Shown here: one piece after another, positions 8,361 through 18,871 of the stretch
Position numbering within the stretch: position 1 is the first letter of the stretch
How the letters are laid out: each line of letters starts with the position of its first letter
Assembly: GCF_013386115.1 (NCBI RefSeq)
Contig: NZ_JACAOR010000001.1
Coordinates: 28,639-92,638, forward strand
Direction of reading: 5' to 3'
From: Pseudomonas gingeri
Lineage (GTDB): Bacteria; Pseudomonadota; Gammaproteobacteria; Pseudomonadales; Pseudomonadaceae
DNA: 64,000 nucleotides
Translations under genes and position numbers: made by a program
Notes under the pieces: generated by a model
The model's database searches: none
Told to the model about the DNA's origin: nothing
Seen by the model: only the letters and a program-made list of their open reading frames with translations

Positions 8361-9347
8361 ATGCCTTGCACCCGTTCCCTGTTTTCACCTCTTGTCTGGC
8401 TCGGCGCAGCGTTGCTGCTGGGCCACGCCGGCGCCTCCCTGGCCGCCGAAGGGGACGACACCGTACCGTCCCTGGCCGGCAAGCGCATTGCCGTGAGCAT
8501 GACCGGCACCAGTCATTATTTCGATATCAAGGCGTTCCAGGCCCAGGTCGACGAGATCAAGCGTCTCGGTGGCACGCCGATCACCCTGGATGCCGGGCGC
8601 AATGACAAGAACCTGGTGACCCAGTTGCAGACGGTGGTCACCCAGAAGCCCGACGCGGTCATCCAGACCCTCGGCACGCTCAGCGTCATCGATCCCTGGC
8701 TCAAGCGCATCAGCAAGGCCGGTATTCCGCTGTTCACCATCGATGCGCCTTCGCAGTACAGCCTCAACAACACCACCTCGGACAACGTCGCCACCGGCCG
8801 CGCCCTGGCCGATCAATTGATCAAGGATGCCGGTGGCAAGGGCCGGATCCTGGTATTCAACGGTTTCTACGGCGTGCCGGTCTGCGCGATCCGCTACGAC
8901 CAGTTGAAGCTGGCGCTCAAGGACCACCCGCAACTGGAGATCATCGAGCCGGAACTGCGCGATGTGATTCCCAACACCGTGCAGGATGCCTACTCCCAGG
9001 TTTCCGCCTTGCTCAACAAGTACCCGGCAGGCAGCATTTCGGCGATCTGGGCCGCATGGGACATCCCGCAGCTGGGCGCCAGCAAGGCGCTGATCGACGC
9101 CAGGCGCACCGAGATCAAGACCTACGGCGTGGATGGCACTCCGGAGGTGCTGGAGTTGCTGGGCCAGGCGGATTCACCGGTGGGCGCGGTCGTCGCGCAG
9201 CAGCCGGCACTGATCGGCAAGACCGCGGTGCAGAACGTCGCCCGCTATCTGGCCGGGCAGCATGACCTGCCCAGGGAAACCCACGTACCGACATTGCTGA
9301 CCACCGCCAGTAACCTGGCGCAGGTCCAGCAATTGCGGGGTGACTGA
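8361..9347 (+). CDS. Sugar ABC transporter periplasmic substrate-binding protein
   Basis: A 328-residue ribose/galactose-type (Peripla_BP_4) binding protein. A Sec signal peptide (hydrophobic SPLVWLGAALLLGHAGASLAA) is followed by the mature two-lobe fold, with segments such as KRIAVSMTGTSHYFD and PDAVIQTLGTLSVIDPWLKRI. The ATG at 8361 has GGAG at good spacing; an in-frame upstream extension is less likely because it would bury the signal peptide. Its stop overlaps the ATPase start (TGATG). It delivers a sugar or similar small polar solute to the permeases encoded next. Confidence 0.88.
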   Translation: MPCTRSLFSPLVWLGAALLLGHAGASLAAEGDDTVPSLAGKRIAVSMTGTSHYFDIKAFQAQVDEIKRLGGTPITLDAGRNDKNLVTQLQTVVTQKPDAVIQTLGTLSVIDPWLKRISKAGIPLFTIDAPSQYSLNNTTSDNVATGRALADQLIKDAGGKGRILVFNGFYGVPVCAIRYDQLKLALKDHPQLEIIEPELRDVIPNTVQDAYSQVSALLNKYPAGSISAIWAAWDIPQLGASKALIDARRTEIKTYGVDGTPEVLELLGQADSPVGAVVAQQPALIGKTAVQNVARYLAGQHDLPRETHVPTLLTTASNLAQVQQLRGD

Positions 9348-10891
9348 TGACGGCAGCCCCGGCATTGCATCTGGAGCATCTGCACAAGCGCTTCGGCGCG
9401 ACCCTGGCGCTGGACGATGCGAGCCTGAAAGTCGAGCGTGGCACCATCCACGGCCTGGTGGGCGAGAACGGGGCGGGCAAGTCGACCCTGATCAAGATCC
9501 TGGCCGGTATCCACAAGGCGGACTCCGGGCAGTTGCGCATCGACGGCCAGCCGTATGCCGCGTTGTCACCACGCCAGGTGGAAGCCCTCGGTGTGCAGTT
9601 CATCCATCAGGAGCGACTGTTGCCGACCCGTTTCACCGTGGGCGAAGCGCTGTTTTTTGGCCATGAGCTGCGCCGTGGCCCCTTTGTCGACCGGCGCCGG
9701 CAGCAGCGCGAGGCCGAGCGCCTGCTGGCGGAATATTTCGACCTGCAACTACCGGCGGGGGCGCTGGTCGGCGAGTTGAACAGTGCCGAACGCCAGGTGC
9801 TGCAGATCACCCGGGCGCTGATCCGCAAGCCGAAGATCCTGGTGTTCGACGAGCCGAGCGTGGCCCTGGTCAAGCGCGAGGTCGACCAGTTGCTGCGGAT
9901 CGTCAAGCGCTTGCGCGACCAGGGTTTGTCGATCCTGTACATCTCCCATTACCTGCAGGAGATCGACAGCCTGTGCGATCAGGTCACGGTGTTGCGCAAT
10001 GGCCGGGATGTGGCGGTGGTCGAACCGCGCCAGACCTCCAGCGCGCAGATCGCCCGGTTGATGGTCAATCGCGAGGTCCGCGAGATGTACCCCAAGATGC
10101 CGGTAGAGCCCGGCGAGGTGCTGCTGCGGGTGCGTTCGCTGAGCCTGGCCCGGCGCTATCGGCAGATCGACCTGGAACTGCGGCGTGGCGAGATCGTCGG
10201 CCTGACCGGGTTGGTCGGCTCGGGCGCCAAGGACTTGCTCAAGACCCTGTTTGGCGTAGTCCGGGCCGACAGCGGCAGTATTCACCTGGAGGACCGTCTG
10301 TTGCGTCTGCGGTCGCCGGGCCAGGCCATCGCCGCGGGGATTGCCCTGGTGCCGGAAGAGCGGCGCAGCCAGGGGATCGCCCCGGTTCTCTCGGTACTGG
10401 AGAACCTGACCCTGGCCGGACTCCGACGCTTCAGCCGTTGGGGTTGGCTGAGCCGGCGTGAGGAACTGGCGGAAAGCCTGCGGCTGATCGATGAGTTGGC
10501 AATCAAGACGCCGGGGCCCCAGGCCGCGGTCAGTCAGCTCAGCGGTGGCAACCAGCAGAAGGTCGCCCTGGGCAAATGGCTGAGCCGACGTTCGGCGGTG
10601 TACCTGCTGGACGAGCCCTGTGTCGGTGTGGATGTCGGGGCGAAGGTGGAGATCTACCGCTTGATCGGGCGCCTGGTGGCAGAGGGGGCCGCGGTGCTGG
10701 TGCTGTCTTCGGACCTGCCGGAACTGCTCGGTATCAGCGACCGGATCCTGGTGCTGCATCGGGGCGAGATCGCCGGCGAGTTCCGCGCCGCCGAGACTGA
10801 CAGCGACCAGTTGCTGGCCTGTGCCACGGGCGCGGTGCGGGCCCGGAGCATCGGCTCGGCGAGCAGGGAGGTGGCGCATGTCCCGGCCTGA
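9347..10891 (+). CDS. Sugar ABC transporter ATP-binding protein (RbsA-type, double NBD)
   Basis: A 514-residue tandem ATPase typical of CUT2 sugar importers. The first NBD has Walker A GENGAGKST at about 40 and Walker B ILVFDEPSVALV, with a degenerate signature (LNSAERQVL). The second NBD lacks a canonical Walker A (GLVGSGAKDLL) but has the intact signature LSGGNQQKV and LLDEPCVGVDVG. This asymmetry is normal for the family. It powers uptake through the two permeases that follow and overlaps its upstream neighbour by one base. Confidence 0.92.
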   Translation: MTAAPALHLEHLHKRFGATLALDDASLKVERGTIHGLVGENGAGKSTLIKILAGIHKADSGQLRIDGQPYAALSPRQVEALGVQFIHQERLLPTRFTVGEALFFGHELRRGPFVDRRRQQREAERLLAEYFDLQLPAGALVGELNSAERQVLQITRALIRKPKILVFDEPSVALVKREVDQLLRIVKRLRDQGLSILYISHYLQEIDSLCDQVTVLRNGRDVAVVEPRQTSSAQIARLMVNREVREMYPKMPVEPGEVLLRVRSLSLARRYRQIDLELRRGEIVGLTGLVGSGAKDLLKTLFGVVRADSGSIHLEDRLLRLRSPGQAIAAGIALVPEERRSQGIAPVLSVLENLTLAGLRRFSRWGWLSRREELAESLRLIDELAIKTPGPQAAVSQLSGGNQQKVALGKWLSRRSAVYLLDEPCVGVDVGAKVEIYRLIGRLVAEGAAVLVLSSDLPELLGISDRILVLHRGEIAGEFRAAETDSDQLLACATGAVRARSIGSASREVAHVPA

Positions 10892-11885
10892 TGAGTTGTC
10901 CCTTGCGAGCACTGCGCCGGGCCTGTCCCGGCGTTTGTGGGTGCTGCTGTTGCGGCGGGGTTCCCTGGGCGTGTTCCTGGTCATTCTGCTGGGGTTTGCG
11001 CTGGCGGCGCCGAACTTCCTGTCCGTGGGCAATATCGCCAATGTCTTCAGCCAGTCGGCGATCCTCGGGGTACTGGCCTTCGGCCTGACCTGCGTGATCA
11101 TCGGCGGTGGCTCGAATGTGCTGGCCGGCGGGCTCGACCTGTCGCTGGCGGCCAACCTGGGGCTGTGCGCGGCGGTGTTCAGCCGACTCAACAATGCCGG
11201 CCTGGACCTCTTGGCAAGCCTGCCACTGACCCTGGGCTGCGGCCTCGCGGTGGGTCTGCTCAATGGCCTGGCCGTGGTGGTGCTGCGCTTGCCACCGTTG
11301 CTGGCGACGCTGGCGAGCATGAATGTGCTGGCCGGGCTGGAACTGGTCCTCACCGAAAATACCGTGGTGCCCACTGATTCGCCGTTGCTCGACCTGCTCA
11401 GTGGCGGGACCTGGCTGGCGGTGCCGGCGTTGGCCTGGGTGCTGCTGGCGATGGCCGGATTGCTGACCCTGCTGATCCAGCACAGCGCTTATGGACTGCG
11501 CCTGCATGCCGTCGGCGAGTACCCCCAGGCTGCGCAGGCGGCTGGGATTGCGGTGACGGCCTACGTGTTTTCCAGCTATCTGCTGTCGGGGCTGTGTGCG
11601 GCCGTGGCGGCGTTGTGTTCGGCAGCCTTCTTCAGCGGCAGTACCACCGGCTCCGGTGACATGCTGCTGTCGGTGGTGGCGATTGCCTTTCTCGGCGTGG
11701 TGTTTTCCCGGCGGCTGGTGGCGAGTATCCCCGGCACCTTGCTGGCGACCCTGTTGATCGGCTTTCTCATCAACGGCTTTCAGTTGCTGAACCTGTCCAG
11801 TTTCTGGGTCAACGGGGTGCAGGGTGTACTGATCCTGCTGGTAGTCGCTGCTTCCAGTGCACTGAATCGAGGTGAACCTTCATGA
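10878..11885 (+). CDS. Sugar ABC transporter permease (first)
   Basis: A 335-residue RbsC-like (BPD_transp_2) inner-membrane protein with about nine to ten hydrophobic segments, including the family motif GGGSNVLAGGLDLSLAANLG near 95. The ATG at 10878 overlaps the ATPase gene by 14 nt and has a strong GGGAGG ribosome site. It is distinct from the second permease at 11882; the two probably form a heterodimeric channel. Confidence 0.9.
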   Translation: MSRPDELSLASTAPGLSRRLWVLLLRRGSLGVFLVILLGFALAAPNFLSVGNIANVFSQSAILGVLAFGLTCVIIGGGSNVLAGGLDLSLAANLGLCAAVFSRLNNAGLDLLASLPLTLGCGLAVGLLNGLAVVVLRLPPLLATLASMNVLAGLELVLTENTVVPTDSPLLDLLSGGTWLAVPALAWVLLAMAGLLTLLIQHSAYGLRLHAVGEYPQAAQAAGIAVTAYVFSSYLLSGLCAAVAALCSAAFFSGSTTGSGDMLLSVVAIAFLGVVFSRRLVASIPGTLLATLLIGFLINGFQLLNLSSFWVNGVQGVLILLVVAASSALNRGEPS

Positions 11886-12856
11886 GGGCCGTGCCTGCAT
11901 ACCCGGTGGCGAGCGTGCGCTCGTTGCTGCCCTTCACCTTGCCCCTGGTATTCCTGGGGATTGTCCTGCTCTTTGCCTGGCTGGCGCCGGGCTTTCTCAG
12001 CAGTGGCAACCTGAAGAGCCTGGTGCTGAACAATTTTGTCCTGCTGGCCATTGTCTCCATCGGCATGACCTACGCGGTGGCGGCGGGTGGCATCGACCTG
12101 TCGGTCGGCACGGCGCTGGATTTCGCCAGCTTCGCTTTTGTCGTGCTGCTCAATGCCGGTCACGGGCTCGCCGTAGCCGTGCCGGCAGCGCTGGTGGCGG
12201 GTTTGCTGGTGGGAGCGGTGAACGCGGGCTTGATCGCCGGGCTGCGGATCAGTCCGTTCCTGGCAACCCTGGGCACCTTGTTTATCGGCACCAGCGCCCA
12301 GCAGTTGCTGTCGGACGGCGGTCAGCCCATCTATATCGCCCAGGCCTTCAAGCCGGAACTGGCGAGCCTGAGTCCGTTGGGCCTGCCCTTGCCGTTGCTG
12401 ATCGTGATCGGCCTGGCCCTGGTCTATGGCCTGGTTCTGGCCCGTGGCCGCCTGGGCCGTGAACTGCTGGCCCAAGGGACCCAGCCGTTGCTGGCGTATT
12501 ACTCGGGATTGTCGGTGCGACGCATCATCACCAGTGTGGTCCTGGCCGCTGCCCTGGCCTGCGGGTTGGCAGGGATCCTGCTCAGTTCCACGGTCGGCGC
12601 CTACGTGCCGCTGTCTGGCAATGCGTTCCTGCTCAACGCCATTGGCGCGGTGTTCATCGGTACTACCTTGAATCGCCAGGGGCGGGCGAATATTCCGGGG
12701 ACGTTGCTGGGTGTGCTGTTCATCAATGTCATCGCCAACGGCCTGCTGTTGATCGGCTGGAATTTCTACTGGCAGCAGGTCGCTACCGGTGTGCTGATCT
12801 TTATCGTCCTGGGCTTCAGCTTTGTCAGCCGCCGATTGCTGGAGCGACAGGCCTAA
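11882..12856 (+). CDS. Sugar ABC transporter permease (second)
   Basis: A 324-residue BPD_transp_2 permease. The conserved GGIDLSVGTALDFASF lies at about 76, followed by repeated membrane helices. It starts at an ATGA overlap with the first permease, so translation is coupled. Unlike most RbsC systems, the operon carries two non-identical permeases, as in xylose/galactose variants and LsrCD. No sugar kinase or regulator is encoded beside it, so the substrate stays open. Its stop overlaps the convergent DJ-1-type gene by 3 bp. Confidence 0.9.
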   Translation: MRAVPAYPVASVRSLLPFTLPLVFLGIVLLFAWLAPGFLSSGNLKSLVLNNFVLLAIVSIGMTYAVAAGGIDLSVGTALDFASFAFVVLLNAGHGLAVAVPAALVAGLLVGAVNAGLIAGLRISPFLATLGTLFIGTSAQQLLSDGGQPIYIAQAFKPELASLSPLGLPLPLLIVIGLALVYGLVLARGRLGRELLAQGTQPLLAYYSGLSVRRIITSVVLAAALACGLAGILLSSTVGAYVPLSGNAFLLNAIGAVFIGTTLNRQGRANIPGTLLGVLFINVIANGLLLIGWNFYWQQVATGVLIFIVLGFSFVSRRLLERQA

Positions 12857-13611
12857 GCGGTATGCGGCTGCTTGAGCATCTGCAGCCATTCAGCGGCAAG
12901 GCGATGGCAGTCACCCGGCCAGCGGGCGGTCAGCAGGTTGCCGTCGCGGACCACGAAGCCACGCCCGGGTTTGCTCGCCGAGTCACGCAGCAGTGCCGGT
13001 GGCCCGGGGACAAAGTCCTTCGGGCTGGCCAGTGCGGCCTTGATCTCCGCCTCGACGGTTTGCGGGTAGGTGCGATAGTAGCGACCGAGCCAGGGCGCGG
13101 TGATCAGCCAGGCCGCCAGTTCCATGCTGGCCGCCAGCAGGCCGGTGACCTTGCGCCCGTACAGCACCGAGCGCCCGGTATCCGGGTCGAGGGTGCGGGC
13201 CAGCAGCAGGGGACCGTGGCAGACCGAAGCGAGCGGTTTGTCGGTCTTGAAGAAATGCAGCACGATGCGTTGTGCCGCGTCCGACTCGAGCAGGCTGCGC
13301 ATGCCCTCGGCATGGCCGCCGGGAACCAGCAGGCCGTCGAACTGAGCGGGGTCGACCTCGGCGTAGGTCTGCGGCTGCTGGAAATGCGGGTCGGCTAGCA
13401 TCGCCTGGTAGCTTTGCAGATCGGCCTTGCGGGTCATCAGCAACGGGTTCAGCAGGCCGAAACCCTGTTCCACCAGGCGTGGATCGGCATGGGCCGGGGT
13501 GCCTTGCGGAGTGGCGAAGCGAACGTCGATACCGGCGCGATGCAGGTATTGCCAGGGCACGCTGCTTTCGGTGGGGTCGTAATCGGAGTGGGGCAGCAGG
13601 ACAAGAATCAT
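12853..13611 (-). CDS. DJ-1/PfpI (type 1 glutamine amidotransferase-like) protein
   Basis: A 252-residue DJ-1 superfamily protein. The nucleophile elbow SVCHGPLLLARTL carries the catalytic Cys; PGGHAEGMRSL precedes it and supplies the His/Glu side. The length and spacing fit the larger HchA/Hsp31-like or PfpI-like members (protein or small-molecule deglycase, glyoxalase III). The ATG at 13611 begins MILVLLPHSDYDP; the upstream open frame shows no homology. It is convergent with the ABC operon and not obviously part of it. Confidence 0.8.
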   Translation of the reverse strand: MILVLLPHSDYDPTESSVPWQYLHRAGIDVRFATPQGTPAHADPRLVEQGFGLLNPLLMTRKADLQSYQAMLADPHFQQPQTYAEVDPAQFDGLLVPGGHAEGMRSLLESDAAQRIVLHFFKTDKPLASVCHGPLLLARTLDPDTGRSVLYGRKVTGLLAASMELAAWLITAPWLGRYYRTYPQTVEAEIKAALASPKDFVPGPPALLRDSASKPGRGFVVRDGNLLTARWPGDCHRLAAEWLQMLKQPHTA

Positions 13612-13662
13612 GCGGTTGGACTCGCTCGATGCGCAAAGGGGCATCGATCGAGGATAGCAGCA

Positions 13663-13680
13663 GAGCGGGCAAGCCCGCTC
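13663..13680. repeat. REP-like palindrome
   Basis: GAGCGGGC at 13663-13670 and GCCCGCTC at 13673-13680 form a perfect inverted repeat around AA, a second REP subtype in this window. It lies between the atoB stop and the DJ-1 gene start and may act as a transcript-end stabiliser for the dhcAB-atoB message. Confidence 0.55.
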
Positions 13681-13696
13681 CGCCCGTACGCCGGGT

Positions 13697-14875
<1,179 letters not shown>

Positions 14876-14889
14876 CGCTTCATTCCTCA

Positions 14890-15549
14890 TCAGGAAAACT
14901 GCATTTCAGGCACGTGGTCGGGAACGATCAGTTTACCCGCGGTCTTGCTGACAATCTCTTCGACGCTGACGCCAGGTGCGCGTTCCTTGAGGACAAAAGC
15001 GCCATTTTCGATTTCCAGGTAGGCCAGGTCGGTCAGTACGCGCTTGATGCAGTTGGCGCCGGTCAGCGGCAGGCTGCAGCGTGGCAGCAGCTTCGACTCG
15101 CCGTCCTTGGAGGCGTGGGTCATGGTGACGATGATGTTCTCGGCACCGGCCACCAGGTCCATGGCGCCGCCCATGCCCTTGACCAGCTTGCCGGGGATCA
15201 TCCACGAGGCGATGTTGCCCTGCACGTCGACTTCGAAGGCGCCGAGCACGGTCAGGTCGATATGGCCGCCGCGGATCATCGCGAAGGATTCGGCGGAGGA
15301 GAAGATCGACGCGCCGATACGGGCGGTCACGGTCTGCTTGCCGGCGTTGATCATGTCGGCATCGACTTCATCTTCGCTGGGGAAGGAGCCCATGCCGAGC
15401 AGGCCGTTTTCCGATTGCAGCATGACTTCCATGCCGGCCGGGATGTAGTTGGCGACCAGGGTCGGGATGCCGATGCCGAGGTTCACGTAGAAGCCGTCCT
15501 GCAGTTCGCGGGCGACGCGCTGGGCCATTTGTTCGCGGGAAAGTGCCAT
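14890..15549 (-). CDS. dhcB: 3-oxoacid (dehydrocarnitine-type) CoA-transferase subunit B
   Basis: A 219-residue CoA-transferase beta subunit. [13 protein letters not shown] holds the catalytic Glu that forms the CoA thioester intermediate. [15 protein letters not shown] and a C-terminal VPEMQF are family features. It pairs with the alpha subunit encoded 31 nt upstream to transfer CoA from a donor acyl-CoA to a beta-keto acid, such as 3-dehydrocarnitine or acetoacetate. The dhcB symbol rests on synteny with the carnitine pathway; scoB/atoA activity is the alternative. Confidence 0.85.
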   Translation of the reverse strand: MALSREQMAQRVARELQDGFYVNLGIGIPTLVANYIPAGMEVMLQSENGLLGMGSFPSEDEVDADMINAGKQTVTARIGASIFSSAESFAMIRGGHIDLTVLGAFEVDVQGNIASWMIPGKLVKGMGGAMDLVAGAENIIVTMTHASKDGESKLLPRCSLPLTGANCIKRVLTDLAYLEIENGAFVLKERAPGVSVEEIVSKTAGKLIVPDHVPEMQFS

Positions 15550-15580
15550 TTATTGTTCTCCGTTAGTCGAGGGGGCCGGC

Positions 15581-16279
15581 TTACTTGCGCACGGTGCGCT
15601 GTTCGATGCGCTTCTCGAACGTGCCGCAGATGATCCGGTCGACGTAGATGCCAGGGGTGTGGATCTGCGCCGGGTCCAGTTCGCCCGGTTCGACGATCTC
15701 CTCGACTTCGACCACGGTGATCCTGCCCGCGGTGGCGGCCAGCGGGTTGAAGTTCTGGGCGGTGTGGCGATAGATCACGTTGCCGAAATGGTCGGCCTTC
15801 CAGCCTTTGACAATGGCGAAGTCACCGGTGATGGACTCTTCCATCAGGTACGGACGGCCATTGAATTCGCGGGTTTCCTTGCCTTCGGCGACGGGGGTGC
15901 CGTAGCCGGTGGCGGTGAAGAAGGCCGGGATCCCGGCGCCGCCGGCGCGCATTTTCTCGGCCAGGGTGCCCTGGGGCGTCAGGACCACTTCGATCTCGCC
16001 GCTGAGCAACTGCTTCTCGAACAGGGCGTTTTCGCCCACATAGGAGGCCACGACCTTGCTGATCTGCCGGTCTTCCAGCAGTACGCCGAGTCCGAAACCG
16101 TCGACGCCGCAGTTGTTGGAGACCACGGTCAGGTTGCGGGTGCCCTTGCGCTTGATCTCGGCGATCAGGTTTTCCGGAATGCCGCACAGACCGAAGCCGC
16201 CGGACAGCACGGTCATGCCGTCTTCCAGGCCGGCGAGGGCTTCCTCGTAGGACGCCACGCGTTTATCGAAACCTGCCAT
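15581..16279 (-). CDS. dhcA: 3-oxoacid (dehydrocarnitine-type) CoA-transferase subunit A
   Basis: A 232-residue CoA-transferase alpha subunit with [14 protein letters not shown] near 30 (CoA-binding loop), [11 protein letters not shown], and the C-terminal [14 protein letters not shown]. The ATG at 16279 has a GAGG ribosome site; a GTG two codons earlier is less likely. First gene of the dhcA-dhcB-atoB operon, divergent from the LysR gene. It would activate 3-dehydrocarnitine, the product of carnitine dehydrogenase, or acetoacetate. Confidence 0.85.
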   Translation of the reverse strand: MAGFDKRVASYEEALAGLEDGMTVLSGGFGLCGIPENLIAEIKRKGTRNLTVVSNNCGVDGFGLGVLLEDRQISKVVASYVGENALFEKQLLSGEIEVVLTPQGTLAEKMRAGGAGIPAFFTATGYGTPVAEGKETREFNGRPYLMEESITGDFAIVKGWKADHFGNVIYRHTAQNFNPLAATAGRITVVEVEEIVEPGELDPAQIHTPGIYVDRIICGTFEKRIEQRTVRK

Positions 16280-16393
16280 ATGCACGATCCTCTTTTGTTG
16301 TTCGTGGCCCGAGCGGCCTTTGAGTAGAGTGTTGCTCCGGGAAATATATTTGTTAAGTTGATTTTTAGGTTTGATTGATTGATAAAGCTCAAT

Positions 16394-16403
16394 AATAGCT
16401 ATT
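16394..16403. promoter_or_regulatory. Palindrome in the dhcR/dhcA divergent promoter region
   Basis: AATAGCTATT is a perfect 10-bp palindrome, 12 nt before the LysR start codon, in an AT-rich 136-bp divergent intergenic region. It contains a T-N-A core and is placed where a LysR regulator could bind for autoregulation. Function is inferred from position only. Confidence 0.35.
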
Positions 16404-16415
16404 CATGCCGAGACG

Positions 16416-17324
16416 ATGCCGATGACCGTCAAACAGCTTAGGGCCTTTCTCGCCGTTGCCCAGAGTTTAAGCTTCGCGGTGGCGGGCGAACGTCTTTACT
16501 TGTCGCAATCGGCCCTGAGCCTGACCATCAAGGCGCTGGAGGAAGGATTGGGCGGCCGCCTGTTCAGTCGCAATACCCGCAATGTCGCGCTGACTCCGGA
16601 GGGCGAAGCCCTTGTGCCCCTGGCCCGGCGACTGATCGCCGACTGGGACAATGCCGAGGACGAGCTGCGCCAGCGCTTCACCCTGCAGCGTGGCCGGGTG
16701 ACCCTGGCGGCGATGCCGTCGTTTGCCGGCAACCTGCTGCCGCCGATCCTCAAGACCTTCCGTGCCCGTTATCCGCAGGTCAATGTCGCGGTGAACGACG
16801 TGGTCAACGAGCAGGTGCTGGAGATGGTGGGCGATCGCCAGGTGGAGTTGGGGGTGGCGTTCGAACCGTTGCAGAACTCGTCGCTGACCTTCACGCCGTT
16901 GTATGTCGATCGTTTCGTGGCCGTGGTCCCCGCGGATTCGCCGTTGGCCGAGCGCGAGGAGATCGACTGGAACTCGTTGCTCAAGGAGCCCTTTATCACC
17001 CTGCAGCGCCCCTCCAATGTGCGGGTGATGCTGGAGGAGCACCTGCGGGCGCGGGATATGACCCTGCCGGTGGAGTTCGAGAGCCATCAGTTGGCGACGG
17101 TGGGGCGGATGGTTGCCAGCGGCCTGGGCGTGAGCGCGGTACCGGCATTGTGCGTCGGGCAGATGCGCGAGCTGGGCGCCCGTTGCATCACCTTGCATGA
17201 TCCGGTGGTGGAGCGGGCCATCGGCGTGCTGACCAAACCAGGCCATGAACTGTCCGCCGCGGCCCAGGCGCTGTTCGATATCTTGTTGGAAGAAAGATCC
17301 CGTTACCTGAATTTTGAGAAATAA
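16416..17324 (+). CDS. dhcR: LysR family regulator of the CoA-transferase operon
   Basis: A 302-residue LysR protein. The winged helix-turn-helix at 1-62 starts MTVKQLRAFLAVAQSLSF and includes SALSLTIKALEEGLGGRLF. A substrate-binding domain spans about 92-295. It is divergent from dhcA, the usual arrangement for a LysR activator of the neighbouring operon. The start may be 16416 or the ATG two codons later at 16422. The ligand is probably a carnitine-pathway intermediate, from synteny only. Confidence 0.88.
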   Translation: MPMTVKQLRAFLAVAQSLSFAVAGERLYLSQSALSLTIKALEEGLGGRLFSRNTRNVALTPEGEALVPLARRLIADWDNAEDELRQRFTLQRGRVTLAAMPSFAGNLLPPILKTFRARYPQVNVAVNDVVNEQVLEMVGDRQVELGVAFEPLQNSSLTFTPLYVDRFVAVVPADSPLAEREEIDWNSLLKEPFITLQRPSNVRVMLEEHLRARDMTLPVEFESHQLATVGRMVASGLGVSAVPALCVGQMRELGARCITLHDPVVERAIGVLTKPGHELSAAAQALFDILLEERSRYLNFEK

Positions 17325-17393
17325 GTCGGTCTGGCATGGATCTTTTCCTACGATGCGCAATCATTACCCCATGAATATTCAAAGGAGGTGTGT

Positions 17394-17966
17394 ATGTTCA
17401 TCCGGTCTCTGACCTTCGTTGCGCTGTCGCTGCTCGTGTCCGGCCCCTCGTGGGCGGCCGATATCGATTCTCCGCTGACCCAGGACTACGGGAGAAGCCG
17501 GGCGTTGATCGTGATCGCGCCGAGTACGGCGGACCCGACCCTGGTCAGCCTGAAAAAGGCCCTCGACGACCCGGCCAACCAGAAGGCCTTCGACGAGCGC
17601 CAGCTGGTGCTCTACGAGGTGGCACAGACCGTGGGCAAGCGTGCCAACAAATACATGGAACAACCGACCACCATGGCCCTGATTCGCGGGCTCAAGCTGG
17701 GGGTCACGCCGGAGGGCAAGTCCACGGTGATCCTGGTGGGCAAGGATGGCCAGCAGAAGATCCTCGAGCATGACGGGCCGTTGCCGTTGAAGGACGTGTT
17801 CAGCGCGGTCGATGCGTTGCCGGCCTCGGAGAAGGAAACCGTGGTCCCGACGCCACCGCCACCACCGGCGGCGGCCGCCGAGGCCAAGCCGGCGAAAGGC
17901 GCCAAGCCTGGCAAGGTGGAAAAACCGGGTAAAACGCCGCCTGCCCCCAAGGCGCTGGATGACTGA
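17394..17966 (+). CDS. DUF4174-type exported protein
   Basis: A 190-residue protein with a clear Sec signal (RSLTFVALSLLVSGPSWAA). It then carries a thioredoxin-fold-like DUF4174 segment (SRALIVIAPSTADPTLVSLKK ... KSTVILVGKDGQQKILEHDG) and a low-complexity Pro/Ala/Lys tail from about 145. AAAGGAGG gives it one of the best ribosome sites in the window, with ATG at 17394. The role is unknown; the charged tail would protrude in the periplasm. Confidence 0.75.
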   Translation: MFIRSLTFVALSLLVSGPSWAADIDSPLTQDYGRSRALIVIAPSTADPTLVSLKKALDDPANQKAFDERQLVLYEVAQTVGKRANKYMEQPTTMALIRGLKLGVTPEGKSTVILVGKDGQQKILEHDGPLPLKDVFSAVDALPASEKETVVPTPPPPPAAAAEAKPAKGAKPGKVEKPGKTPPAPKALDD

Positions 17967-17975
17967 GCCTGTAAC

Positions 17976-18003
17976 ATGAACCGGGTAATATGAACCGGGT
18001 AAT
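17976..18003. repeat. Perfect 14-bp tandem duplication
   Basis: ATGAACCGGGTAAT occurs at 17976-17989 and again immediately at 17990-18003, between two genes. It looks like a recent slippage duplication; each copy begins with ATGAACCGGGTA, so it also duplicates a possible start codon of the methyltransferase frame. Confidence 0.7.
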
Positions 18004-18034
18004 ACCCAGCGGATCAATCTACCAGGGGCTGAGC

Positions 18035-18805
18035 ATGTCGGGCGTTCACAAGGCTGCACAAATCGGTTTCAGCGCTGAAGCAAAAACCTATGCCCAGGGG
18101 CGCCCTGACTATCCCGTTGAGCTGCAGTCCTGGCTGCGCGACACCCTGGGTGTCGACGCGCAAGGGCAGGCGATCGACCTCGGGGCCGGCACCGGTAAAT
18201 TCACCCGCCTGCTGGTGGCGACCGGCGCCACGGTCACCGCCATCGAGCCGGTCGAGGCGATGCGTGCCGAACTGGTTGCCCGTCTGCCGGCAGTGCGGGC
18301 CTTGCCGGGCACCGCCGAGGCCATGCCTCTGGAGTCCGGGTTTGCCGACACCTTGCTCTGTGCCCAGGCGTTTCACTGGTTCGCCCACGAGGCGGCGCTG
18401 GCCGAGATCCACCGTGTACTCAAGCCCGGTGGTCGGCTCGGGCTGGTGTGGAATGTCCGGGACGAGTCGGTTGACTGGGTCGCGGCGATTACCCGGATCA
18501 TCACCCCCTACGAGGGCGACACACCACGTTTCCATACTGGTGCCTGGCGCAAGCCTTTCACCGGTCGCTACTTCTCGGCGCCCGAACTGAGTTGCCTTGG
18601 TTATACCCATGTGGGCACGGCCCGGGAAGTGATCATCGACCGCTTCATGTCGGTCAGTTTCATTGCCGCGCTGCCGCCCGCCGAAAAGGCCCAGGTTGGC
18701 GGGCAACTCCAGGAACTGATCGACACCCATCCGGCCCTGAGGGGGCGCGAGAGCATTGCCTTCCCTTATCGGACCGAGGCCTATCGCTGCATGCGCGTGG
18801 AATAG
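18035..18805 (+). CDS. Class I SAM-dependent methyltransferase
   Basis: A 256-residue UbiE/Methyltransf_11-type enzyme. SAM motif I is DLGAGTGKFTRLL at about 47, motif II is TVTAIEPVEAMR, and motif VI is HRVLKPGGRLGLVWN. FHWFAHEAAL is typical of this family. The ATG at 18035 gives the usual N terminus (HKAAQIGFSAEAKTYAQGRPDYP). The substrate is unknown; it lies alone between the DUF4174 gene and a GFA gene. Confidence 0.88.
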   Translation: MSGVHKAAQIGFSAEAKTYAQGRPDYPVELQSWLRDTLGVDAQGQAIDLGAGTGKFTRLLVATGATVTAIEPVEAMRAELVARLPAVRALPGTAEAMPLESGFADTLLCAQAFHWFAHEAALAEIHRVLKPGGRLGLVWNVRDESVDWVAAITRIITPYEGDTPRFHTGAWRKPFTGRYFSAPELSCLGYTHVGTAREVIIDRFMSVSFIAALPPAEKAQVGGQLQELIDTHPALRGRESIAFPYRTEAYRCMRVE

Positions 18806-18871
18806 CGGCTGTCAGTCCCGATGGCGCCACGCTAGGATGGCGCCCCAGTACTGAGGGTGATCGAGGCAGGC

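Noticed and set aside
9500..10600. Second NBD of the sugar ABC ATPase as a degenerate or broken gene
   Set aside because: Loss of a canonical Walker A in the second half is normal in RbsA-type ATPases, and both ATPases in this window show it.
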